A stretch of 64,000 nt of DNA from Akebia trifoliata (Eukaryota; Streptophyta; Magnoliopsida; Ranunculales; Lardizabalaceae). A model generated the notes under the pieces. It ran no database searches. It was not told where the DNA came from and saw only the letters and a program-made list of their open reading frames with translations. The position numbers and the translations under genes were made by a program. The stretch is from NCBI GenBank assembly GCA_017979445.1, contig CM030717.1:21811288-21875287 (forward strand). The letters are read 5' to 3'. Within the stretch, counting starts at the first letter, position 1, and the number at the start of each line of letters is the position of its first letter. Of the stretch, positions 1 through 11,059 are shown piece after piece.

Positions 1-1016
1 AGGACCCCTCCATTTGGGGGTCCAAAGAATTAAAGATATAATAGAAGAGGGTTCTCCAAAAAATTAAAGTCAATCAAGCAAGACTAAGGTCGAGGTATTA
101 AAGTCAATCAAGCAAGACTAAAGTCAAAATTAAAGTCAATTAAGCAAGACTGAAGTCAAGATATTAAAAGTCAATCAATTAAGACTAAAGTCAAAATATT
201 AAAAGTCAATCAAATAAGACCAAAAGTCAAAATCATAATAGAGTTCTAATTAAATAATAACTCTATCTAATAGAGTTCTAATTAAAACACAACTCCCCCT
301 AAAACAATTCTAATTAAAATACAACTCTACCTAAAACAATTCTAATTAAAACACAACTCTAATTAAATACTAACTCTATCTAAATCAACCCCTAAAAAAA
401 TCTATAAATAAGGGTCCCCACACCCTATTTTCATATCAAATCAAAAATCCTAAGAGAAGTAGGTCCAAAAGCCCCCTTACCTCCCATAAACCCTAGTTTT
501 GGAGTCCCAACTCCTTACCTAACATCCCTCCTTCGATTTTAGCCTAAAGAACACCTAAAAGCCCTCCAAAAACACTCCAAAATCCATAATAAACTCGAAG
601 AGTCCAGATCAAAAAAAGGAGATACCTTGCCTCGGAGATCAGAAATCAAATCCGGAGACAGAACGAAGCAAGGGAGTACGGTACAAGGAGTAATTTTTGT
701 CGGGTCTGAGGGAATAAAGTCTTTGCTATCGGAAAGGTATAATCTCTTATTTTTTATTATTATTATCTAGGTTTTTTAGCAATGTAATTTATTTGGGAAG
801 TTAGTAGAGACCGGCTTTGGTCGGGCGGGGTTGGTGCCTAACACCTTCCAACCCCGTAACATGATCCCCGAATTCAGTTTTTTTCGGTTCTAGATTAATT
901 TTTTATCCGCTTAGAGTCATTGATCGGTTCCTAGACCGTAATAACTAGGTGGCGACTCCCAAACCTCAAGGGTCAAAAGCAGATCCGCGCACCCCCGCGG
1001 ATCGAGGGCGCTTTCA
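1..1016 (+). repeat. Element A 5' LTR, 3' portion
   Basis: Position 1 corresponds to 8538 in the 3' LTR of the same element, so about the first 717 bases are outside the window. The segment holds direct repeats of the type AAAGTCAATCAAGCAAGACT, a run of TTCTAATTAAAACACAACTC-like repeats, a TATAAATA box at 403-410 and the end GGGCGCTTTCA at 1016. Confidence 0.93.
403..410 (+). promoter_or_regulatory. TATA box of element A 5' LTR
   Basis: TATAAATA sits in the same place in other LTRs of the family: 8956-8963 (A 3'), 31955-31962 (B 5'), 48383-48390 (D), 53531-53538 (F), 60689-60696 (G) and, on the minus strand, 13954-13961 (C). In the B 3' LTR it has become TATAGATA (46706-46713). The position suits the U3/R boundary of a Pol II retrotransposon promoter. 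Confidence 0.7.
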
Positions 1017-1017
1017 G

Positions 1018-1035
1018 TGGCGACTCCACTGGGGA
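1018..1035 (+). other. Primer-binding site of element A
   Basis: TGGCGACTCCACTGGGGA starts two bases after the CA that ends the 5' LTR. The same site is found in B (32571-32588) and, with one change each, in G (61297-61314) and C (13335-13352, minus). From family knowledge, Ogre-like Tat elements prime from a tRNA-Arg; the assignment here is from memory of the family, not from an alignment to tRNAs. Confidence 0.8.
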
Positions 1036-1264
1036 CTATTGAGGATCAAACTTGAAAAATCCCAAGTATGAGAGCATTGCCAAGATGACCTAGTTTTTTT
1101 TATTACTTAGTTCGATTTATTTTATTTATTTTTTTCTGTTTATTATTTTTTTTGACTTGATTGAAGATGATTTTGGGTATTGCATTTTTTTTTCCAATTA
1201 AGGATCACTTTTTGATGACCCCTAAATAATGAAAGATTCAAATTGACATATGAAAATGATGGAA

Positions 1265-1999
1265 TGATGAAGGTTGGGACAGTAATGTTAAAAAATTTTT
1301 ACAAAATATTCTATTAAGAATTAAGTCTGGGAATCTCTTAATAAAACGTAGATCTCATCGAGTAGATTAATTTAGAATCTTAGTTCACTCAATTTCGTTA
1401 TCGGAAGCCTTAGATATCATCGATGCAAGTTCAATCTGTAAATCTGGAATTGTTTCTGACAGCAATGTTAAAGCGTTTTTATAGAATATTCTATTGAGAA
1501 TTAAATCTGGGAACCTGTTAATAAAACGTAGATCTCATCGAGTAGATTAATTTAGAATCTGAGTTCACTCAATTTCGTTATCGGAAGCCTTAGATATCAT
1601 CGATACAAGTTCAATCTGTAAATCTGAAATTGTTGCTGAATGAAGGTTGGGACAGCAATGTTAAAACGTTTTTACATAATATTCTAGTAAGAATTAAGTC
1701 TAGAAACCTTTAATAAAACGTAGATCTTATCGAATAGATTAATTTAGAATCTGAGTTCACTCAATTTCGTTATCAGAAGCCTTAGATATCATCGATGCAA
1801 GTTCAATCTGTAAATCTGAAATTATTTCTGAATGAAGGTTGGGATAGCAATGTTAAAACGTTTTTACAGAACATTCTAGTGAGAACTAAGTCTGGGCACC
1901 TATTAATAAAATATAGATCTCATCGAGTAGATTAATTTAGAACCTGAGTTCACTCGATTTCGTTATCGGGAGCCTTAGATATCATCGATACAAGTTCAG
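1265..1999 (+). repeat. Four-copy tandem repeat (180-193 bp) in the 5' UTR of A
   Basis: Four direct copies follow each other; the marker GA(C/T)AG(T/C)AATGTTA lies at 1278, 1458, 1651 and 1843. Each unit carries TAGATTAATTTAGAATCTGAGTTCACTC and TATCATCGAT. I do not see the array in B, C or G, so it seems specific to this copy or subfamily. Confidence 0.9.
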
Positions 2000-2359
2000 A
2001 TTATATTTTTCTAATTCACAAAAAATCCGAATTTATCTAATGTTAGCACAATTAATGTTCCTGAGAGTGAGCTCATCTCAACCATTGTCATTCTATCATC
2101 AATGTAACATCTATTGGAATCTCGATTTATTTTGGATCACCCAAAATTAACCCTTGATTGGACCATAGACAACAAATTTGTGGGCCTTTTTAATGTTGGA
2201 TCAGATTAATTATTATTTGTGTTATATGCCCATATAATGTGCCATGATCTCTACAGATATATTTGTGATGTGTTTGTTTTCATCTTAATTTCAATATGAT
2301 GGGTTTTGTATTATTTTCTTGATCAATATTCATTTGATATCAATTTGTGATGACATAAT

Positions 2360-3240
2360 CTGGCCCTTGGGTCCATGTGTTTGAAAAAGGCCCCGGGCAC
2401 ACCCCACCCTGTTTTGCACACACTACATGCACGTTTACTATTTTGCACACTTACACGTCCTATATAGCCAACGTGGCACTAGTGCGTGGCCCGATCTCTT
2501 CGGAGATGCGACGTCATTCATGAAAACCATAACTCCAGTCACGTACCTTAGGGTATATCAAACTGGGGCATCAATACCGTCTAATCAGGTGATTCTGAGA
2601 GATATATTGATGCATCCAAGTTGGAGCGACCTGAGCCTTTTACCTATTGTGACCCACACAGTCACATGTCCCGATTGTCAACGTAGTACTAGTACGTGGT
2701 CGGTCCCCTCGTGAGATGCCAAACCATTTATGAAAGCTACAACTCTTGACTCGTACCTATAGGTATGTAAAAGATAATCTAAGTATATCAATTGCACTTC
2801 TTGGTCGAAACCAGTGCCTAAGCGAGATCTTGCCCCGCTGTACCCTACTGTACGAGGGGGATAGACTACGTCTATTCTAGATGAGAGGTATTTAAGTGAG
2901 CCCTTACTCAGCATCGTGCGCCACCTCTCAACTGGAGATCAAACTGGCTGTTTTTTACTTTAGAGAAGTGGGTTGAGGTTTTAGATTATCACCTATACGG
3001 TATATCAAACCAAGTCACCACGTATCGAAAGGTATATAGGTGTGCTTGGGCAAGGGTGGCCAGATAAAAATGCATTACACGTACTAAGCTTAGAATCTTG
3101 AAACCTTTCCTGTAGGTCACAACTCGAACTTATCGTGGGTATTCCCGGGTTGTTTATTGAATGTAACCTTTGGATTGATGAATGTATGTGAAAGATGTGA
3201 ATGATGAGATCAGAGTGTATGATTGTCCCCAAGGATCAAA
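2360..3240 (+). other. Conserved structured 5' UTR block, element A copy
   Basis: This block is easily aligned with B (34484-35370), C (11060-11935, minus) and G (63340 to end), while the UTR on its 5' side is low-complexity and hardly alignable. It contains a diverged tandem duplication (about 2448-2650 and 2655-2860). Each unit has a bulged stem with a palindromic loop: 2467-2490 (loop octamer CACTAGTG) and 2677-2700 (TACTAGTA). Each also has a short hairpin TACC-N4-GGTA, and unit 1 has a 9-bp stem GCATCAATA/TATTGATGC. A short sense ORF of 95 codons and antisense ORFs cross it, but the differences between copies do not look protein-constrained. Confidence 0.75.
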
Positions 3241-3899
3241 AATGTTATTTTTGAAAATTAAAATGGGTGCACCAACCTAATAAAAAATCCATTTTAAACT
3301 TGACCTAGTCCATATCGATCCCACGATCATTATGGGCCGAGCCATTTGAATTAAAATGAAATTCAAACTTTTTTTTTATTCGGATTTTAAACCCATTTTA
3401 AAAGAAGAAAAATTTTTTCCAGAAAAGAAATGCTTTTCAAAAGTAAAATATTTTCCAGAAGAATAAGATTTTCCAAAAGGAAATGCTTTCCCAAAAAGTT
3501 TTCTAAAAAAAAGAAAAGGAAGAAAAATATTTTTCAAAAAAAAAATGGTTTACAAAAAATCTATTTTTGCATGAAAAATTATTGAAATATGTTTGTGGAA
3601 GTTGTTATTCAATGAAAACATTATTTGTCAATATTTTTCAAGAGTGCAATAAAATTATTTTTCTGAATAATTATTACATTAATGAATTGTTTAATGGATT
3701 GGTGCATAGAATTCAATAAAATCTCAGGGTTCGTTTAAAATGTTATCAAGGGGGTAATCCTGGAATTGATTAAATTCACCTTCAATGAGGTTTAAGGGTT
3801 ATCATTATATCTAAGCTCAGTCGTCCATCGTCTAGCTAGGGTTATAAATCCGGTCAGTTAGAGTAAACGTCAATATCAAGTCAACAGTGAGAAATGATC

Positions 3900-5067
3900 T
3901 CAAAATTTCTCAACATCGCCCAGTTGTTTTTTGAAGATCACAATGCCTCAGTCATGCCGGTTGTAAGCAATGTCTCAGTCCTCAGTCCTAATCAAGCCCG
4001 GTGTGGGTAGTTGTCTTGAGTTTTCATGAGTCATATGGGTTAGCTCGAGTCCTTTTTTTCAGCAAGGTCATGTCTTCTTTTAATTGAGTCTACTATTTTC
4101 CTGTTGAGTCGAGTTAGTTTATCGAGTTTATAGAGGTGTCTGTTGCCCCTTTTGAATTTGATTGGATAAAGAAAATTTTTGAATACTTTGAGCGCATTAA
4201 CGAGTTAACTAATAACTGGCTTCAAAGAGAAATTCCTCTAATAAGGAACCCCCTATTGAATGAGAAGATAAATGTCTTGCTCGAGGAACTAAATGTCATT
4301 GACCTCGGAACAAAATTAATTCTCAAGAAATTCAGATTGGAACTAACTTATCCCTAGAGGAGCACAAAGAGATGATGAATTTATTCAGAAAATCCAAAAG
4401 ACTTGCTTACATTGTCCTATGAGGATATGTTGGTTAAAGTTGGAGTGTTGTTCAACATGAAATATATACCTATCCTATGAGAACACCACATATACAAACC
4501 AAAATTGACTGACATAGTCAGAGGAAGAATTATAAAATGTATCAGTGCTGGAATTTTAAAATCGATGGAATAGTTGAAGCAGGCATTAAAAATCTCAAGA
4601 CAATCATCGTGAAAATGTATCAATCACAAATTACATCGGGATTGGCCAGAAAAGTTACCATTCGCATTATGGACATATTACACTTCAATACAGTCTTCTA
4701 CTAGAGTCACTCTAGTATGATATGGAAGCAATCTTACCGGTTAAAAGGGAAAATCCTGTATCTCAAGGTCTTGATGGAAGTTAATTGTTAGAAACAGAAA
4801 CAGATTGGGTCTGTCAATGGAGAGGAGTCACTCGCATGTTTGACAAGAAAGTCAAAGTTCATCACTTATAAGTTAATGATCTAAGCATCAGACTACCCAA
4901 AATTTTTTTTGAGTACTCTTCCTCGATCATTGAAAGTTTAAACTCAATTAGAGAGATTCAATCATTAAGGAAATATTATCTGGAAAAACTGTTAGACTTC
5001 AAGATCATGATGGAATCGAATTACCAGAGTCAACCAACCTTGACTGGATCAAATGGTACTACATTTA
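3900..5067 (+). pseudogene. Pol remnant of element A: pre-RT linker joined to integrase C-terminal part
   Basis: The 5' UTR passes, right after the position of the gag start, into sequence matching the B linker between protease and RT (B about 39030). A piece matching the start of RT follows (YEDM motif near 4417), then integrase from the region after the second catalytic Asp (near 4561) to a C-terminal end near 5067. Gag, protease, RT core, RNase H, archaeal RNase H and the first two integrase Asp are all missing. Many stops and frame changes are present. A 73-codon frame at 4136-4357 is only the linker remnant. The product would not be functional. Confidence 0.8.
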
Positions 5068-5585
5068 AGGAGGCCATCTTTGGCCGAATCAATTTTCCTG
5101 CTACCCAGTTCATTATCTCCTTTTTCAGCCCTTTGCAGCATTTTCAAAAAAAATGATGCCTTTTTTCTTTCTCAGCCGGATCACCTAACCTAGGGAAGGG
5201 AAAATTCGAACTACGTTTTGGTCTGATCCCAAAATTCTAGGGTACGTAGGCAACCTGAGAAATTACTTCAGGCCCGACCACATCAAAATAAAAAAAAAAT
5301 AAAAATAGATTCCCCGACAAAGAAAAAATTTTAAAAAAAAATTCAAAAGAAAAAAATTGTCAAAGTGGGGAAGAAAATTCAAGGAAAAAGAAAATAATTT
5401 AAAATGAAATGCCACACAAGGGGCATTTGGGTTTTTGAGCCTCAAGATTCCTTTCTTTTTATACCTAGTCCTAAGCTTACCCATGAAAGTCCTCCTAAGT
5501 ACCGTGCGAAAAGTCAAGGAAGATAGTAAAGCATGATCATACAACAACTCCAGAAGTTCAGACAGGAAGAAAAAAAAAGAGCCTG

Positions 5586-5789
5586 CTAGGTTGAAAACCC
5601 AAAAGGGCAACTTAGGCAACAATTAAGGGAAGCTCGCGAGGTTAAAAATATGAAAGGATGACCTTGGCAACAATCAAAGTAAGAAAAAAAGAAAAAATTG
5701 TAAGCTCGCTAGATCGAAAACCTAAAAAGGCGATCTAGGCAAAAGCTAGAGCATGCTCGTTAGATTGAAAACCTGAATAGGCAATCTAG
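5586..5789 (+). other. Cluster of four bulged RNA hairpins in the 3' UTR of A
   Basis: Four units of about 60 bp lie in tandem. Hairpin 1 (5586-5615) has outer arms CTAGGTTG/CAACTTAG and inner arms CCC/GGG. Hairpin 2 (5637-5667) is weaker. Hairpin 3 (5709-5738) has CTAGATCG/CGATCTAG and CCT/AGG. Hairpin 4 (5760-5789) has TTAGATTG/CAATCTAG and CCT/AGG. An AAAA bulge separates outer and inner stems on the 5' side, and the terminal loop is an A-rich tetraloop. Element B has the same cluster at 43159-43305. Confidence 0.7.
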
Positions 5790-6462
5790 GCAAAACTTAG
5801 AGCTATCTAAAAATAAAAGAAAATCTCCGTTGAGTTGAGAAGCTGAAAAGGTAGCCCGTACTGGAATATCAGAAGTCCGAATAATCAAGTTTCAATACCC
5901 AGTTTGAACCAAATATAGACTCAGTGGATACAAGTATCTCGTCTATGATTGATCTGAAGAGTTTCATGTCCTTAAGCGAACTGACGGGGAGAAAGAACAA
6001 ATTCTATGATGAATTTCAGAAAGAAATATTTTGTTCAAATTTCTTTCAGCCTGACTCAAAATCTTCAATATAAAAAGTCAAAATTAAAAGTTAAACCTTT
6101 ACTGCGCTTGCGGTAATCAAGGATTTCAAACTTTCATAACAAGGGCACTTCATTTTTCTAAAGAGTACAGTTTCTCCTCTTACAGTAGGGGCATTTGTTT
6201 TCAAATTATGTTCAATTATCCTCAGTGCAATGTTCCCTGTCAAACTAGGGGCATTTTGGTTCTGAAACTTGGTCAATTCCAACCCCAAAGGATAAGGTTA
6301 ACTTTGAATTAAAGGTTACCCTCTTGATAGCAATTTTGAAAACTCCTCAGATTCAAAGAGAGTTAAAATGTTTACCGGACCTTCATAAAATCCAACTTTT
6401 TATTTAAAAAAACAAAATCAAATGCGAGGTTAATCCCCCGTTTGTTCCCTCAAAGCTTAGTT

Positions 6463-7470
6463 CATTATTCTTGCACCCTGGGCAGGTAGAATAGAACTTC
6501 TTAAAAAAGAAAAAAATTAGTTCATTACTCTTTCACTCCGAGTAGGTAGAGTAGAACTTCCCAAAAAAATTAGTGCATTACTCTTTCACTCCGAGTAGGT
6601 AGAGTAGAACTTCAAAAAAAAAAAAAAAATTTAGTTCATTACTCTTTCACCCTGGACAGGTAGAATAGAACTTCCCAAAAAAATTAGTTCATTACTCTTT
6701 CACTCCGAGTAGATAGAGTAGAACTCCAAAAAAAAATTAGTTCATTACTCTTTCACCCTGGGTAGGTAGAGTAGGACTCCCAAAAAAATTAGTTCATTAC
6801 TCTTTCACTCCGAGTAGGTAGAGTAGAACTTCAAAAAAAAAAAAAAATTAGTTCATTACTTTTTCACCCTGGGCAGGTAGAGTAGGACTCCCAAAACAAT
6901 TAGTTCATTACTCTTTCACTCCGAATAGGTAGAGTAGAACTTCATAAAATAATTAGTTCATTACTCTTTCACCTTGGGCAGGTAGAGTAGGACTCTCAAA
7001 AAGCTTAGTTCATTATTCTTTCACTCCGAGTAGGTAGAGTAGAACTTTCCAAAAAAAAAATTAGTTCATTACTCTTTCACCCTGGGCAGGTAGAGTAGGA
7101 CTCCTAAAAAATTAGTTCATTACTCTTTCACTCCGAGTAGGTAGAGTAGAACTTCCCAAAAAAATTAGTTCATTACTCTTTCACCCTGGCAGGTAGAGTA
7201 GGACTCTCAAAAAGCTTAGTTCATTACTCTTTCACTCAGAGTAGGTAGAGTAGAACTTTCCCAAAAAAAAAAAATTAGTTCATTACTCTTTCACCCTGGG
7301 CAGGTAGAGTAGAACTCCCAAAAAAATTAGTTCATTACTCTTTCACTCCGAGTAGGTAGAGTAGAACTTCAAAAAAAAAAAATTAGTTCATTACTCTTTC
7401 ACCCTAGGCAGGTAGAGTAGGACTTTTAAAAAATTAGTTAATTACTCGTTCACCTAGGGTAGGTAGAGGA
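6463..7470 (+). repeat. 3' UTR tandem array of about 53-bp monomers in alternating pairs
   Basis: About 19 monomers of the form TTAGTTCATTACTCTTTCAC, then a variable core, then an A-run. Two core types alternate almost perfectly from 6636 on: CCCTGGGCAGG with AGGACTCCC, and TCCGAGTAGG with AGAACTTC. The higher-order period is therefore about 101-116 bp. Length varies mainly in the A-run. The array lies between the hairpin cluster and the conserved 3' end block, the place where B has an unrelated 34-bp array. Confidence 0.93.
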
Positions 7471-7589
7471 AGACATTCAAATTTTGCTCAGATTATGCTC
7501 ACTTTGCTAAGATTATGCTTAGTTTTTTCTCAATCTTTGCTCAGTTTCACACAACACATACACTCACACTTGCACTTTTTAGTCAGGGA

Positions 7590-7820
7590 GAATTCTCTAA
7601 AATTCAAGGATCTGACACTGTCAGTGAGAGCTCACGCTCAAGGACCTGACAACCTTTTAATTCGGGGAGAGCTTTACCCTCAAGGATCCGAACACCCCGA
7701 CGAATTGCTAAATCAGGTTGCAAAATGAACTGTCACTAGCTTTGGCATTCAGATATCGCACTATCTACCAAAATAGATTTGCTATCTAGTTTGCTTCAAC
7801 CCTCTGCCAAAGAGGGCATC
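7590..7820 (+). other. Conserved 3' end block and polypurine tract of A
   Basis: This block of about 230 bp matches B 45335-45561 closely although the arrays just upstream are unrelated. It holds a stem CGGGG/CCCCG (in the stretch TTCGGGGAG to CCCCGACGAA), a TAGAT/ATCTA pair, and a hairpin CCCTCT-GCCAA-AGAGGG at 7800-7816 that places the polypurine tract in its 3' arm, four bases before the LTR. These are presumably signals for plus-strand priming. Confidence 0.7.
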
Positions 7821-9566
7821 TGCAGACACCCCATTTTTGCATCCGCCTGATTAATCAACTCGTCAACCTAATCGCAACGATTCCCAATGATGGATGTTAT
7901 TTCCATTGCTTTATTTTGTTACCAGAAATATTTCAAAAATCCGGATGAGGTATCTCGAACTGAGAAAATCTTAGAAACCACGCTACGCTACGAAAATATG
8001 ACCCCAGAAACATAGAAATCATTATCTTGCAAACAAAAAGAAGCTTCATGATAAAAATAACTAAAAATTGACCAAATTACCAAAATACCCTAACATCAAA
8101 ACAACCCTAGAGCCTACATTACGCTTAGGAAAACTCTTTCGAACACATAAAATAACAAATCGGAACCAAATAAATCATTTCACCAATTTTCACTGAATTC
8201 GATAAAATTACGAAAATACCCCTCATAAAGTTCGAAATCATTTCACACAAAAAATTTCATAAATGACACAAACCAACATTGACATTGAATTCCTGACGAA
8301 AAATCGACTCTAAAACATCGTAGAACATTAAAAATCGACTTAAAACGTGAAAAGTCTTCTTCGGGGGCAAAACGGTAATTTCACAATTTTCATAATTAAA
8401 AATTTTAAAATTAATAAATAAAACATTAAATAATTAAAGTGAAACATTAATGATATTAATTTAAAATTTTGAACAAAAAAAATCGATCAATCGGGCTTTC
8501 ATGGAAAATTGTTGAGGGTTCGTGAGATATTTCTTTAAGGACCCCTCCATTTGGGGGTCCAAAGAATTAAAGATATAATAGAGGAGGGTTTTCCAAAATA
8601 TTAAAGTCAATCAAGCAAGACTAAGGTCAAGGTATTAAAGTCAATCAAGCAAGACTAAAGTCAAAATTAAAGTCAATTAAGCAAGACTGAAGTCAAGATA
8701 TTAAAAGTCAATCAATTAAGACTAAAGTCAAAATATTAAAAGTCAATCAAATAAGACCAAAAGTCAAAATCATAATAGAGTTCTAATTAAATAATAACTC
8801 TATCTAATAGAGTTCTAATTAAAACACAACTCCCCCTAAAATAATTCTAATTAAAACACAACTCTACCTAAAACAATTCTAACTAAAACACAACTCTAAT
8901 TAAAAAAACTCTAATTAAATACTAACTCTATCTAAATCAACCCCTAAAAAAAATCTATAAATAGGGGTCCCCACACCCTATTTTCGTATCAAATCAAAAA
9001 CCCTAAGAGAAGTAGGTCCAAAAGCCCCCTAGCCTCCCATAAACCCTAGTTTTGGAGTCCCAACTCCTTACCTAACATCCCTCCTTTGATTTTAGCCTAA
9101 AGAACACCTAAAAGCCCTCCAAAAATACTCCAAAATCCATAATAAACTCGAAGAGTCCAGATCAAAAAAAGGAGATACCTTGCCTCGGAGATCAGAAATC
9201 AAATTCGGAGACAGAACGAAGTAAGGGAGTACGGTACAAGGAGTAATTTTTGTCTGATCTGAGGGAACAAAGTCTTTGCTATCGGAAAGGTATAATCTCT
9301 TATTTTTTTTTATTATCTAGGTTTTTTAGCAATGTAATTTATTTGGGAAGTTAGTAGAGACCGGCTTTGGCCGGGCGGGGTTGGTGCCTAACACCTTCCA
9401 ACCCCGTAACATGATCCCCGAATTCAGTTTTTTTCGATTCTAGATTAATTTTTTATCCGCTTAGAGTCATTGATCAGTTCCTAGACCGTAATAACTAGGT
9501 GGCGACTCCCAAACCTCAAGGGTCAAAAGCGGATTAGCGCACCCCCGCGGATCGAGGGCGCTTTCA
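7821..9566 (+). repeat. Element A 3' LTR, complete
   Basis: The LTR starts TGCAGACACCCCATTTTTGC and ends GCGCTTTCA, 1746 bp. It matches the 5' LTR (1-1016) over its 3' part with few differences. TATA box at 8956-8963. The next bases (GTATG) should be one half of the target duplication; the other half is outside the window. Confidence 0.95.
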
Positions 9567-10465
9567 GTATGATGTGCCCCTAGTGTGAATGGTAACTTCT
9601 CTAGCTAATCCCGGTGTGATTGACACATTTTCTTGATGATTGTTTTGAGACTCTCACTAACTGCTTCAACTGTTCCATTAATCTGAGGATGGTAGGAGGA
9701 TGATTTGTGATGCCGAATCTTCAACTTTGAAGACAAAGTAATGACTTAAGCTTTGAAGTACGACCCATTATCAGAGATCAGTTCAAAAGGTACCCTGTAT
9801 TGACTTATGATAGATGCAGTGAGGACAACATTGAAATATTTTGTAACATCTTCTTTGATCTCGTTGGTGTTTTCATTTCATCGAGCGAGTATCTATTCCA
9901 TGTCAAACAACACTCAAGTTTGCACCTAACATATCCTAATCAGACCACGCTAACAAGTCTTTTGAAATTTCTGAGTAAATTCATTGTCCCTTCATGTTCC
10001 TAAAGGGATAAGATGATTTCTATTTGAATCTCTTTAGGAATTATTTTCTGTTCCAAGGTTAATGACCTTTGCTTTCTGATTGAAAGTTGTTGAGCCCGAC
10101 CCTTATCTTCTTGTTCACGAAAGAAATCTATCCTTGAAGTTAGATTATTGGTTAATTTGTTAATGCGCTCGAGGTATTCAAAAATTTTATTTATTCAAAT
10201 AGGGCGATGGACACCTCTATAAACTTAACAAATTAACCTGACCTAACATAAAAGAGTTGACTCAATCTAAAGAAAACATGACCTTGCTGGATTGATAAAA
10301 AAAATGGACTCGAGCTAACCCAAATGACTCATGAAAACTCAAGACAAGTAACCACAATGGACTTGATTATGGACCGAGGACTCGAGACATTGTTTATAAT
10401 CGGCAAGACTGAAACATTGTGACCTTCAAGGAACAACTGGGAAATGTTGAGATATTCTAAAGGAT
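9567..10465 (-). pseudogene. Pol remnant of element C (linker, start of RT, integrase core)
   Basis: On the minus strand the linker near 10440-10330 reads like that of A, then the RT start, then integrase from just before the second catalytic Asp. The motif ELISDNGSYFKA is at about 9783-9750, followed by HHKSS, QINGTVEA (catalytic Glu region) and KKMCQSHRD, with a stop right after. The sequence then ends abruptly at 9567 where A begins. The junction of RT start to integrase lies earlier in the integrase than in A, so the second deletion has a different end point. Several stops make it non-functional. Confidence 0.8.
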
Positions 10466-11059
10466 TGATTTGGCGTTGACGTTCGTTCCAACTGACCGGA
10501 CTAGTAACCCTAACAAAATGATGAACGATTGATCTTAGGTGCAATGATAACCTTGAGACCCCATCAAATGTGAATTTGATCAATTCCAGTGTTACCCCCT
10601 TAATAACATTTTACATGAACCCTAAGATTTTATTGAATTTTTTGCACCAAGCCATTAAACAATTCATTATGCAATGATCATTTCAAAAGGAAAAATAATC
10701 TTACTGAATTATCAAATATCTAATTTAAATAATTTTTTTCTTTAGAAAAGCATATTTCAGTAATTTTCCAACTTCCACGCAAAAAATAGATCTTTTATAA
10801 AAATCCTTATCTTTTCTTTTGGGAAAAACATTTTTTTTTAAATGAGTTGAAACTCGAATTTAGAAAAAACTTTGATTTCCCTTTTTATTTAAATAGCCCA
10901 GCTCATCATGATCATTAGATCGAGATGGACTGGGTCATTATGAATTATTGCTACATTTTGCATGGATTCTTTATTGGGTCGGGGCACCCAGTAATACAGT
11001 AGTTTCAAATCGGGTTTAAACAAAAAGATTTGATATTTGAGGACAAAACGTACATTCAC

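Larger units (their letters stand above)
1..9566 (+). mobile_element. Element A: internally deleted (non-autonomous) Tat-type Ty3/gypsy retrotransposon, left end outside the window
   Basis: Two copies of the same LTR in direct orientation (1-1016 and 7821-9566) flank an interior of 6.8 kb. The interior begins with the primer-binding site and ends with a purine run next to the 3' LTR. Compared with element B it lacks gag, protease, nearly all of the reverse transcriptase, both RNase H domains and the first part of integrase. The long 5' UTR and the 3' UTR are kept. Its right end lies inside the integrase remnant of minus-strand element C, so A is younger than C. The target-site duplication cannot be checked because the left end is missing. 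Confidence 0.9.

Noticed and set aside
2427..2714. Short ORF starting MHVYYFAHLHV shared by A, B, C and G as a possible extra retrotransposon protein
   Set aside because: B has a one-base insertion, lengths differ (95, 76, 65 and 94 codons with different starts or ends), and changes fall at all codon positions. Conserved RNA structure explains the similarity better.
2678..2914. Antisense ORFs in the conserved leader block (also 3005-3232, 34716-34925, 35132-35359, 63687-63890)
   Set aside because: Antisense genes exist in some Tat elements, but these are short, differ in extent among copies and have no recognisable domain; they overlap the structured block.
6463..7470. CRISPR-like array (regular repeats)
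   Set aside because: Monomers are directly adjacent with no unique spacers, in plant retrotransposon sequence.
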